Of a stretch of 64,000 bases of DNA, positions 57,068 through 64,000 are shown one piece after another; within the stretch, counting starts at the first letter, position 1, and each line of letters starts with the position of its first letter. The position numbers and the translations under genes were made by a program. The notes beneath the pieces were generated by a model, which saw nothing but the letters and a program-made list of their open reading frames with translations, ran no database searches and had not been told where the DNA came from. Location: NCBI RefSeq assembly GCF_048268305.1, contig NZ_JBLWVT010000008.1, forward strand, positions 231,362 through 295,361. The letters are read 5' to 3'. Source of the DNA: Pseudodonghicola sp048268305. GTDB taxonomy: Bacteria; Pseudomonadota; Alphaproteobacteria; Rhodobacterales; Rhodobacteraceae.

Positions 57068-58984
57068 TCAGGACCGTTTCTTGTCCTCGCCGAGGTCTTC
57101 GAACTCGGCATCGACGATATCGTCCTCGCCGGGGCCGGCATCGGCGGCCTTGGGCTCATCGGCCTCTTCCTGGCTGGCCTTATAGATCGCCTCGCCCAGA
57201 CGCATCGCCACTTCGGTGACGTTCTGGATGCCCGACTTGATCTTGTCGGCCGAGACGTTGTCTTTCTCCAGGTCATCCTTCAGCGCGGCGATGGCCAGCT
57301 CGATCGCCTCGACCGTGCTGGGGTCGACCTTGCTGCCGTGTTCCTCGATCGATTTCTCGGTCGAGTGGATCAGGCTTTCGGCCTGGTTCTTGGCTTCGAT
57401 CAGCTCGCGGCGCGCCTTGTCGGCTTCGGCGTTCTCTTCGGCGTCCTTGACCATCTTCTCGATGTCGGCATCGGACAGGCCGCCCGAGGCCTGGATGGTG
57501 ATCTTCTGTTCCTTGCCGGTGCCCTTGTCCTTGGCACTGACCGACACGATGCCGTTGGCGTCGATGTCGAAGGCGACTTCGATCTGCGGCATGCCGCGCG
57601 GTGCCGGCGGGATGTTTTCCAGATTGAACTGGCCCAGCAGCTTGTTGTCCGCCGCCATTTCGCGTTCACCCTGGAACACCCGGATGGTCACGGCCGACTG
57701 GTTGTCCTCGGCGGTCGAGAAGACCTGAGACTTCTTGGTCGGGATGGTGGTGTTGCGGTCGATCAGCCGGGTGAACACGCCGCCCAGGGTTTCGATCCCG
57801 AGGCTCAGCGGGGTCACGTCGAGCAGGACCACGTCCTTGACGTCGCCTTGCAGCACGCCGGCCTGGATGGCGGCGCCCATGGCGACGACTTCATCCGGGT
57901 TGACGCCCTTGTGCGGCTCCTTGCCGAAGAACTTGGTCACCTCTTCGACGACCCTGGGCATCCGGGTCATACCACCGACCAGAACCACCTCGTCCACGTC
58001 AGCGGCGGTGATGCCGGCGTCTTTCAGCGCGGCCTTGCAGGGGTCCATCGAGCGTTTGATCAGGTCGCTGACCAGAGATTCCAGCTTGGCACGGGTCAGT
58101 TTCATCACCAAGTGCAGCGGCTGACCGGTGTTCTTGTCCATCGAGATGAACGGCTGGTTGATTTCGGTCTGCTGGCTGGAGGACAGTTCGATCTTGGCCT
58201 TTTCGGCAGCTTCCTTCAGACGCTGCAGGGCCATCTTGTCCTTGGTCAGATCGACGCCGTGCTCTTTCTTGAACTCGTCGGCCAGGTAGCTGACGATCCG
58301 CATGTCGAAGTCTTCACCGCCGAGGAAGGTATCGCCGTTGGTGGATTTCACTTCGAACAGGCCGTCGTCGATTTCCAGGATGGTCACGTCGAAGGTCCCG
58401 CCGCCGAGGTCATAGACCGCGATGGTGTGGTTTTCGTCCTTGTCGAGCCCATAGGCCAGCGCCGCGGCCGTCGGTTCGTTGATGATCCGCAGCACTTCCA
58501 GACCGGCGATCTTGCCGGCGTCCTTGGTGGCCTGACGCTGGGCGTCGTTGAAATAGGCGGGCACGGTGATGACGGCCTGCTTGACCTCTTCACCGAGATA
58601 GCTTTCGGCGGTTTCCTTCATCTTGCCGAGGATGAAGGCAGAGATTTGCGACGGCGAATATTTCTCGTCATGCGCCTCGACCCATGCGTCGCCGTTGCCG
58701 CCATCGACAACGGTGTAGGGGAGGTGGTTCTTGTCGCTAGCGACTGCCGGGTCGTCATAACGACGACCGATCAGGCGTTTCACGCCGAAGACGGTATTGT
58801 TGGGGTTGGTCACGGCCTGCCGTTTCGCGGCTTGGCCGACCAGCCGCTCTTCATCGGTGAAGGCGACGATCGAGGGGGTGGTACGTGCCCCTTCGGAGTT
58901 TTCAATGACCTTGGGTTGCGAGCCATCCATGATGGCCACGCAGCTATTGGTGGTCCCGAGGTCGATCCCGATAACTTTGCTCAT
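57068..58984 (-). CDS. dnaK: Chaperone protein DnaK (Hsp70)
   Basis: DnaK binds exposed hydrophobic segments in an ATP-dependent cycle. The 638-residue protein begins MSKVIGIDLGTTNSCVAIMD, with the phosphate loops VYDLGGGTFDVTILEID and LVGGMTRMP, the linker DVTPLSLGIETLG and the C-terminal lid. The tail is acidic (GEDDIVDAEFEDLGEDKKRS), as usual. An RpoH-type promoter lies about 130 bases upstream. HrcA-type CIRCE is absent upstream, so regulation is by sigma-32 rather than HrcA. Confidence 0.98.
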   Translation of the reverse strand: MSKVIGIDLGTTNSCVAIMDGSQPKVIENSEGARTTPSIVAFTDEERLVGQAAKRQAVTNPNNTVFGVKRLIGRRYDDPAVASDKNHLPYTVVDGGNGDAWVEAHDEKYSPSQISAFILGKMKETAESYLGEEVKQAVITVPAYFNDAQRQATKDAGKIAGLEVLRIINEPTAAALAYGLDKDENHTIAVYDLGGGTFDVTILEIDDGLFEVKSTNGDTFLGGEDFDMRIVSYLADEFKKEHGVDLTKDKMALQRLKEAAEKAKIELSSSQQTEINQPFISMDKNTGQPLHLVMKLTRAKLESLVSDLIKRSMDPCKAALKDAGITAADVDEVVLVGGMTRMPRVVEEVTKFFGKEPHKGVNPDEVVAMGAAIQAGVLQGDVKDVVLLDVTPLSLGIETLGGVFTRLIDRNTTIPTKKSQVFSTAEDNQSAVTIRVFQGEREMAADNKLLGQFNLENIPPAPRGMPQIEVAFDIDANGIVSVSAKDKGTGKEQKITIQASGGLSDADIEKMVKDAEENAEADKARRELIEAKNQAESLIHSTEKSIEEHGSKVDPSTVEAIELAIAALKDDLEKDNVSADKIKSGIQNVTEVAMRLGEAIYKASQEEADEPKAADAGPGEDDIVDAEFEDLGEDKKRS

Positions 58985-59117
58985 GTGTTTCGATCCCTTA
59001 TTGCATTCAAGGCGATTACCCGAGGCTTGAACCCGTTACGGCATCCCAGCCCCGATCCCGGTGCGTTCTGGCGGACGGTCGGCGGCTTCATGCCGGGCGT
59101 GCCATTGCGCTTCCAGC

Positions 59118-59148
59118 CGTATATAGGAAGCGGGAAATGGCCCTGCAA
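59118..59148 (-). promoter_or_regulatory. RpoH (sigma-32) type promoter of dnaK
   Basis: On the minus strand, TTG (59148-59146), 18 bases, then CCTATATACG (59127-59118), a full match to the alphaproteobacterial RpoH consensus TTG-N17-18-CYTATNTNNG. Start of transcription would be near 59110, leaving a leader of about 125 bases. The gap 58985-59232 holds this and no gene. Confidence 0.7.
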
Positions 59149-59232
59149 CCATCCATGCAGTTTGGATTTCACGAATTCGTGATGTCCAGCTGGGTTTTTT
59201 GCAAGGCTCTGGGGATGCGGGAGTTTTAGGCG

Positions 59233-59835
59233 ATGGCGCGGTTGATGATCCGCGATTTCGTGGTGCTGAAATCCTGGCTGGACGTGGCGGGCCAGGCGGA
59301 GTTGATCGAGGCCTTGCGCCCGGTGCTGAAGTCGGCGCCGCCGTTCCATCCGGTCACTCCGAAAGGCCAGACGATGTCGGTCCGGATGACCTCGGCGGGG
59401 CGGCTCGGCTGGCTTTCCGATGCGCAGGGCTATCGCTATGTGCCCGACCACCCCAAGGGGATGGCCTGGCCGGCGATCCCGGCGCCGATCCTGCGCCTTT
59501 GGGCCGAGGTGACCGGGCTGGAGCGGCAGCCCGACAGCTGCCTGATCAACTATTATGGAGAAGGCGCCCGGATGGGGTTGCACCAGGACAAGGACGAGGC
59601 GGATTTTTCCTGGCCGGTGGTCTCGGTCAGCCTGGGCGACGACGGGCTGTTCCGCATGGGCGGCCCGACGCGGGGCGGCAAGACCGAATCGATCTGGCTC
59701 AGTTCCGGCGATGTGGTGGTGATGGGCGGGCCGGCGCGGCTGGCCTATCACGGGGTGGACCGCATCCGCTTCAAATCCTCGCGCCTGTTGCCGCGCGGCG
59801 GGCGGCTGAACCTGACGCTCAGGGTGGTGGAGTGA
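59233..59835 (+). CDS. alkB: AlkB-family Fe(II)/2-oxoglutarate dioxygenase
   Basis: AlkB enzymes reverse alkylation of DNA or RNA bases by oxidative demethylation. The 200-residue protein has the iron ligands H117 and D119 in GLHQDKDE and H173 in LAYHGVDR, with the 2-oxoglutarate-binding arginine in RLNLTLR at the C-terminus. INYYGEGARMG is also characteristic of the family. It may be the true AlkB or one of the paralogues. It is transcribed rightward, divergent from dnaK. Confidence 0.9.
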   Translation: MARLMIRDFVVLKSWLDVAGQAELIEALRPVLKSAPPFHPVTPKGQTMSVRMTSAGRLGWLSDAQGYRYVPDHPKGMAWPAIPAPILRLWAEVTGLERQPDSCLINYYGEGARMGLHQDKDEADFSWPVVSVSLGDDGLFRMGGPTRGGKTESIWLSSGDVVVMGGPARLAYHGVDRIRFKSSRLLPRGGRLNLTLRVVE

Positions 59836-59844
59836 TCGCGGCGC

Positions 59845-60666
59845 TCAGCGCCGCGCGCTCCAGCTCAGCGAGGCATGGCGGCGGGTATAGAATTCGCCCA
59901 TCAGCCCGATCATCGTGAGCACGATCCCGAGCCAAAGGGGATAATGCCAGTTGGTATTCATCGGATTGTAGTTGATGAAGACATAGCCGCGCGCCTGGTC
60001 GATGGTGTGAAACAGCGGGTTCCACGAGAAGATCGGCAGCATATAGGCTGGCAGGTTGTTGGCGAGGAACATCTTGCCCGAGGCGATCATGTTGGCGCGC
60101 TGATAGATGGTCGAAATCAGGCTGACCGCGGTGGGAAACCAGGGTCGCAGCGCCAGCAGCACCAGCCCGATGGCGCAGCCGCTGAACCAGGCGAGCAACA
60201 GCATCCCGATGGCGCCGGCGGGATCATCGATGGTGATCGGCTTGATCGCCACATGATAGCCGAACAGGATCACGAACATCGTCAGCAGCTGGATATAGAG
60301 TGATCCAACGGCGGCGGCTGAAATGGTGATCACCGTATTCATCGGCGCGTGCTGCATCATCGGGTGGTTCGGACCCTCGGATTTGACGATCGCGCCCACC
60401 GCCTTGGTGTGGCACATGAAGAGGAAAACCCCCGACATCAAATAGAGCAGGAAGTCGCCCCGCACCGCCGAGCGTCTGAGCCCAAGCACCGAAAACATCA
60501 CGTAGAAGGCCAGCACGAAGATCACGACCTGCAGCAGGTTCTTGCCGATGGCGAGGAAGGCGTTGCTGTGGGCTGATCGAACGTGTCGCACGACGGAGTG
60601 AAAGATCAGCTCCAGAATGGTCAGGGCGCTGGAAAGCTTCGACTTGTTGGATCGGTATTGAAACAT
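59845..60666 (-). CDS. ABC-2 type polysaccharide export permease (KpsM/Wzm-like)
   Basis: The 273-residue product is an integral membrane protein with about six helices and the architecture of capsule or O-antigen export permeases. MTNTVI-type text (NTVITISAAAVGSLYI), the WNPLFHTIDQARGY segment near the C-terminus and TRRHASLSW fit the family. The ATPase partner is not in this window. Start ATG at 60666 (MFQYRSNKSKL) is preferred; an extra 7 residues upstream are possible. It is convergent with alkB and divergent from cysQ, whose neighbours make polysaccharide precursors, which supports the export role. Confidence 0.83.
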   Translation of the reverse strand: MFQYRSNKSKLSSALTILELIFHSVVRHVRSAHSNAFLAIGKNLLQVVIFVLAFYVMFSVLGLRRSAVRGDFLLYLMSGVFLFMCHTKAVGAIVKSEGPNHPMMQHAPMNTVITISAAAVGSLYIQLLTMFVILFGYHVAIKPITIDDPAGAIGMLLLAWFSGCAIGLVLLALRPWFPTAVSLISTIYQRANMIASGKMFLANNLPAYMLPIFSWNPLFHTIDQARGYVFINYNPMNTNWHYPLWLGIVLTMIGLMGEFYTRRHASLSWSARR

Positions 60667-60785
60667 TGAACCGCGGTCCCGTGACACTGCCCCGTTGCGC
60701 CACGGAGAACTTGCCGTTCCGGCGCCCCCGCAGCATAAGTGTGGCTATCTCTATTACAAACCAAGCGCAAAAATGGAGCTTTTTT

Positions 60786-61583
60786 GTGGAATATGATGCC
60801 TTAATTCCCGTGATCCGCAAACTCGCCATCGAGGCGGGAGCGAAGATCATGGAGATCTATAACGCCGACGACTTCGCTGTGAAGGTCAAATCGGATGACA
60901 GTCCGGTGACCGAGGCGGATGAGGCGGCGGATGAGCTGATCTCCCAAGGGCTCCGCGCTGCCTTCCCCGATGTCATGCTGGTGACCGAAGAACAGGCCGG
61001 GTCGCACAAGCAGAAGGGCGACACTTTCCTGATCGTCGATCCGCTGGACGGGACCAAGGAATTCGTCAACCGTCGCGGCGATTTCACCGTCAATATCGCG
61101 CTGGTCGAGGGCGGCGTGCCGACCCGCGGTGTGGTCTATGCCCCGGCCAAGAACCGGATGTTCTTTACCCTGGCCGACGGAACCTCGGTCGAGGAAACTG
61201 GCGTCTTCGATCCCGACACCATGGGCGAAATCACCCCGATCCATGTGGCCGACAGCGACAACGACGCGCTGATGGTGGTGGCGTCGAAATCGCACCGCGA
61301 TCAGGCGACCGACGATTACATCAACAAATACAAGGTGAAGGACAGCAAGAGCGCTGGTTCTTCGTTGAAGTTCTGCCTGGTCGCCACCGGCGAGGCCGAT
61401 CTTTACCCGCGCGTTGGCCGCACCATGGAATGGGACACTGCCGCTGGTCATGCCGTCCTTCTGGGCGCTGGCGGCAAGGTGGTGCGCTTCGACGATCACA
61501 CGCCGCTGACCTATGGCAAGGATGGCTATGCCAACCCCTTCTTCATCGCCTACGCCCCGGGCGTTGAGCTGAAGGAGGCGTAA
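60786..61583 (+). CDS. cysQ: 3'(2'),5'-bisphosphate nucleotidase CysQ
   Basis: CysQ removes the 3' phosphate from PAP or PAPS and supports sulfur metabolism. The 265-residue protein is an inositol monophosphatase fold with LVTEEQAG (metal Glu), DPLDGTKEF (the D-P-L-D-G-T motif) and MEWDTAAGHA (metal Asp). GTG at 60786-60788 is chosen; GGAG stands 8 bases upstream and no ATG fits. The stop overlaps the kdsB ATG (TAATG). CysQ could supply the sulfated sugar pathway indirectly, but that is speculative. Confidence 0.9.
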   Translation: MEYDALIPVIRKLAIEAGAKIMEIYNADDFAVKVKSDDSPVTEADEAADELISQGLRAAFPDVMLVTEEQAGSHKQKGDTFLIVDPLDGTKEFVNRRGDFTVNIALVEGGVPTRGVVYAPAKNRMFFTLADGTSVEETGVFDPDTMGEITPIHVADSDNDALMVVASKSHRDQATDDYINKYKVKDSKSAGSSLKFCLVATGEADLYPRVGRTMEWDTAAGHAVLLGAGGKVVRFDDHTPLTYGKDGYANPFFIAYAPGVELKEA

Positions 61584-62383
61584 TGTCCGTTCTGGTCGCG
61601 ATCCCGGCGCGCTTCGCCTCGACCCGCTATCCGGGCAAGCCGCTGGTGGAACTTAAGGGCGCCTCGGGTCAGGCGAAAAGCCTGATCCGGCGCAGCTGGG
61701 ACGCGGCCAGGGCCGTCCGTGGTGTCGACCGGGTGGTCGTCGCCACGGATGACGACCGTATCCGCGCCGCCGCCGAAGGCTTCGGCGCCGAGGTGGTGAT
61801 GACCTCGTCAGACTGCGCCAACGGCACCGAACGCTGCGCCGAGGTGCTGGATAACCTGGGCGGCGGCTATGACATCGTGGTCAACCTGCAGGGCGATGCG
61901 CCGCTGACGCCCGCCTGGTTCGTCGAGGATCTGGTTGCCGGTCTGCGCGCCGATCCTATGGCCGACATCGCCACCCCGGTGCTGCGCTGCGACGGCCGGG
62001 CGCTGAACGGCTTTCTCGATGACCGCAAGGCCGGTCGGGTCGGGGGCACCACGGCCGTCTTCACCCGCGAGAACCACGCGCTCTATTTCTCGAAAGAGGT
62101 GATCCCCTATACCTCTGAGCGCTATGCGGATGATGCGCCGACGCCGGTGTTCCACCATGTCGGCGTCTATGCCTATCGCCCATCGGCGTTGGGCGCCTAT
62201 CCGCGTTGGGACTCCGGCCCGCTGGAACGCCTCGAAGGGCTGGAGCAGTTGCGCTTTCTCGAACACGGTCACCGTATCCTCTGTGTCGAGGTCGAGGCGC
62301 GCGGCCGCCAGTTCTGGGAGCTGAACAACCCCGAGGACGTCGTCCGGATCGAGGCGATGATGGCCGAGATGGGGGTGGAATGA
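61583..62383 (+). CDS. kdsB: 3-deoxy-manno-octulosonate cytidylyltransferase
   Basis: KdsB makes CMP-Kdo for lipid A core or for Kdo-bearing capsules. The 266-residue protein begins MSVLVAIPARFASTRYPGKP, the signature of the family, with VVVATDDDRI, NGTERCAEV and VNLQGDAPL. In capsule clusters the homologue is called KpsU; the presence of a KpsM-like permease nearby makes that reading possible. It is coupled to cysQ by overlap and to the following glycosyltransferase, whose ATG overlaps its stop (ATGA). Confidence 0.93.
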   Translation: MSVLVAIPARFASTRYPGKPLVELKGASGQAKSLIRRSWDAARAVRGVDRVVVATDDDRIRAAAEGFGAEVVMTSSDCANGTERCAEVLDNLGGGYDIVVNLQGDAPLTPAWFVEDLVAGLRADPMADIATPVLRCDGRALNGFLDDRKAGRVGGTTAVFTRENHALYFSKEVIPYTSERYADDAPTPVFHHVGVYAYRPSALGAYPRWDSGPLERLEGLEQLRFLEHGHRILCVEVEARGRQFWELNNPEDVVRIEAMMAEMGVE

Positions 62384-63657
62384 GCGATCCGCTGACGATC
62401 TCGGTGGTGATCGTCAGCCGGCATCGCCCGGACGCGCTGCGCCGTTGCCTGCGGGGGGTGGCGCAGCTTCGCTATCCGGCCTTCGAGGTGGTGGTGGTTG
62501 CCGACCCGCAGGGGCTGGCGATGCTGCGCGGCCTGCCGCAGGCGGCGCAGATCAAGCAGGTGGCTTTCGATCAGGCCAATATCTCGGCGGCGCGCAACCT
62601 GGGCCTGGCCCAGGCGGCGGGTCGGGTGGTGGCCTTCATCGACGACGATTCAGTGCCTGAGCCGCTGTGGCTGACGCATCTGGCAGCGGCCTTCGCTGAT
62701 CCACAGGTGACGGCGGCAGGCGGCTTCGTCCGGGGGCGCAACGGGATTTCCTTTCAGTCCCGGGCCGCTTCGGTCGATTGTACCGGCGGCGAGACCGCTC
62801 TGCAGGTTGATCCGGATCGGATCACCGTGCTGACGGCGCGACCCGGCCTGGGCATCAAGACCGAGGGCACCAATATGGCGATCCGCCGCGGCGTGCTGGC
62901 CCGGATCGGCGGCTTCGATCCGCGCTATCGTTTCTTTCTGGACGAGACCGACCTGAACCTGCGATTGGCCGAGATCGGTGCCCAGACCGCCATCGTCCCC
63001 CCGGCCGAGGTGCACCATGGCTTCGCCGCCAGCGCGCGGCGCCGCGATGACCGGGTGCCGCGCGATCTGGCCGAGATCGGGGCGAGCTGGGCGGTGTTTC
63101 TGGTGCGCCATTGCCCGGAAGATCGCTGTGCCGCGGTCTGGGCCGAGATCCGCGCGGGCGAGCGGACCCGGGCCCTGACCCATATGGTGGCCGGACGGCT
63201 GGAGCCGCGCGATGTTCGCCGCTTGCTGGCCGGGCTTGACGCCGGTTTTGCCGAAGGCGCGCGCCGCAATCCCGAACCGATGCCGTCCTTGCCCGCTCCG
63301 GCTGCCCCTTTCCTGTCCTATCCGGTTCGCGCCGATGCCCGCAGCCTGGTTTTCGCCGGCCGCTTTTGGCGCCGCCGGCCGCTTCGCCGGGCCGCGCGGG
63401 CGGCGGCCGCGGCCGGCAATGTGGCGACGGTGATCCGGCTGTCGCCCACCGCGCTCTATCACCAGCTGCGCTTCACCCCCGATGGCATCTGGGAGCAGAG
63501 CGGCGGTCTCTTCGGTCGCAGCGATCGGGATCAGCCGGTCTTCACGCTTTGGCGGTTTTCGTCCCGGATCCGCGCCGAGATCGCCCGGGTGGCAAGACAG
63601 CGCGGTTTGGGCGGTTCTTCGCGCGCGGCGCAACCTGCTGATGGAAAAGTGCCATAG
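62380..63657 (+). CDS. Family 2 glycosyltransferase
   Basis: The 425-residue product has a GT-A fold: ISVVIVSRHRPDALRRCL (nucleotide-binding start), FDQANISAARNLGLAQAAG, the DDD metal triad in FIDDDSVPEP (about 90), and DETDLNLRLAE. A C-terminal extension of about 150 residues has no motif I recognise (FWRRRPLRRAARAAAAAG and others). The acceptor and donor are unknown. Start ATG at 62380 overlaps the kdsB stop. It fits a cysQ-kdsB-GT polysaccharide operon. Confidence 0.87.
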   Translation: MSDPLTISVVIVSRHRPDALRRCLRGVAQLRYPAFEVVVVADPQGLAMLRGLPQAAQIKQVAFDQANISAARNLGLAQAAGRVVAFIDDDSVPEPLWLTHLAAAFADPQVTAAGGFVRGRNGISFQSRAASVDCTGGETALQVDPDRITVLTARPGLGIKTEGTNMAIRRGVLARIGGFDPRYRFFLDETDLNLRLAEIGAQTAIVPPAEVHHGFAASARRRDDRVPRDLAEIGASWAVFLVRHCPEDRCAAVWAEIRAGERTRALTHMVAGRLEPRDVRRLLAGLDAGFAEGARRNPEPMPSLPAPAAPFLSYPVRADARSLVFAGRFWRRRPLRRAARAAAAAGNVATVIRLSPTALYHQLRFTPDGIWEQSGGLFGRSDRDQPVFTLWRFSSRIRAEIARVARQRGLGGSSRAAQPADGKVP

Positions 63658-63719
63658 AGGGGGAAATTTTTGTCGCAAGGATCATGTCTTTACCCCGTGA
63701 TTCCATGTTAACGAGACAG

Positions 63720-63739
63720 CCGAGACCAATAGGTCTCGG
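63720..63739. repeat. Palindrome before galU
   Basis: CCGAGACC (63720-63727), AATA, GGTCTCGG (63732-63739). It ends 17 bases before the galU ATG. No T-tract follows, so it could be an operator or leader hairpin rather than a terminator. Confidence 0.55.
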
Positions 63740-63756
63740 CGGAATTTGAGGGCTTT

Positions 63757-64000
63757 ATGCGCAAGAAGGTAACGAAGGCGATTTTTCCGGTCGCGGGGAT
63801 GGGGACGCGGTTTCTGCCGGCGACGAAATCGGTTCCGAAGGAGATCATGACGCTGGTGGACCGTCCGCTGGTGCAATACGCGATCGACGAGGCGCGGGCG
63901 GCGGGGATCAGGGAATTCATCTTCGTGACCTCGCGGGGGAAATCGGCGCTGGAGGATTACTTCGACAATTCGCCGATCCTCGAGCAGGAGCTGAAGCGGA
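63757..64000 (+). CDS. galU: UTP-glucose-1-phosphate uridylyltransferase (C-terminus outside window)
   Basis: GalU makes UDP-glucose, a precursor of many cell-surface polysaccharides. The visible 81 residues start MRKKVTKAIFPVAGMGTRFL, with the nucleotide-binding loop PVAGMGTRFLPATKSVPKE, DRPLVQYAIDEA and TSRGKSALEDYFD. The remaining about 215 residues lie past the right edge. GAGG precedes the ATG. It follows the glycosyltransferase by about 100 bases and so may be in its own unit. Confidence 0.93.
   Translation, partial: MRKKVTKAIFPVAGMGTRFLPATKSVPKEIMTLVDRPLVQYAIDEARAAGIREFIFVTSRGKSALEDYFDNSPILEQELKR

Noticed and set aside
57338..59182. Open frame of about 614 codons antisense to dnaK
   Set aside because: It is the shadow of dnaK and runs past its start into the heat-shock promoter.
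1..64000. tRNA, rRNA, CRISPR arrays, prophage or defence genes
   Set aside because: Intergenic stretches were read on both strands and show no cloverleaf, regular spacer array or phage gene. Only the RIT element is mobile DNA.

Overview
The window is 64 kb of GC-rich chromosome (roughly 64% by eye). Gene content and gene order are those of an alphaproteobacterium of the Rhodobacteraceae (Roseobacter/Rhodobacter group). Pointers are the hemW-rdgB-rph | hrcA-grpE block, a rimP-nusA-ylxR-infB operon, a NavSp-like sodium channel, a malic enzyme fused to a phosphotransacetylase-like domain, and an RpoH-type promoter before dnaK. Most of it is dense core genome. No tRNA, rRNA or CRISPR array was seen.

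Layout. 1-4.1 kb: hemW (cut by the window edge), rdgB and rph leftward, hrcA-grpE rightward. 4.1-6.8: mutS. 6.9-10.0: maeB and a PfkB sugar kinase. 10-12.5: a 63-aa membrane peptide, a class IV aminotransferase coupled to a sulfotransferase-like protein, and an SCP2 protein. 12.7-16.1: argG, a membrane protein, ilvA. 16.1-18: an Hpt protein divergent from a response regulator-PP2C phosphatase. 18-21.3: Nudix, hslO, Nudix (CoA type), cca. 21.3-26.9: two ABC exporter half-transporters behind a leader that holds a 10-codon reading frame, then a P-loop kinase-like protein and an RNA methyltransferase. 27-30: sodium channel, two L,D-transpeptidase-like proteins, a CAP lipoprotein, a 60-aa secreted peptide. 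30.2-34.5: hemH, a methyltransferase, comF, grxC, a nitrilase and a MarR regulator. 34.6-37.2: ubiG, pip and a short SBP_bac_5 protein. 37.2-42.8: rimP-nusA-ylxR-infB behind an attenuator-like leader. 42.8-45.6: a 44-aa protein, mutT, argJ and a parvulin. 45.8-51.3: secA, a cysteine-containing secreted protein and a PBP-OmpA fusion. 51.3-55.6: radC split by a mobile element. 55.8-59: dnaJ and dnaK. 59.2-64: an AlkB-like protein, a polysaccharide-export permease, cysQ, kdsB, a glycosyltransferase and galU (cut by the window edge).

The only clear accessory DNA is at 51436-55010. It carries three overlapping tyrosine recombinase genes between 90-bp inverted repeats (86/90 identical), the layout of a RIT (recombinase-in-trio) element. 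It splits radC just before the HNHPSGDPSPS metal-binding motif. One junction carries a perfect 32-bp palindrome whose inner heptamers (TTATGTG/CACATAA) also occur twice in each inverted repeat, which marks a likely recombination core.

Other points of interest are the leader peptide of the ABC exporter operon, two families of intergenic hairpin repeats (one with a compensatory base change), several annotation-sized small proteins, and three genes that seem to start at TTG. All functional calls rest on motif and family recognition by eye. No database search was run.
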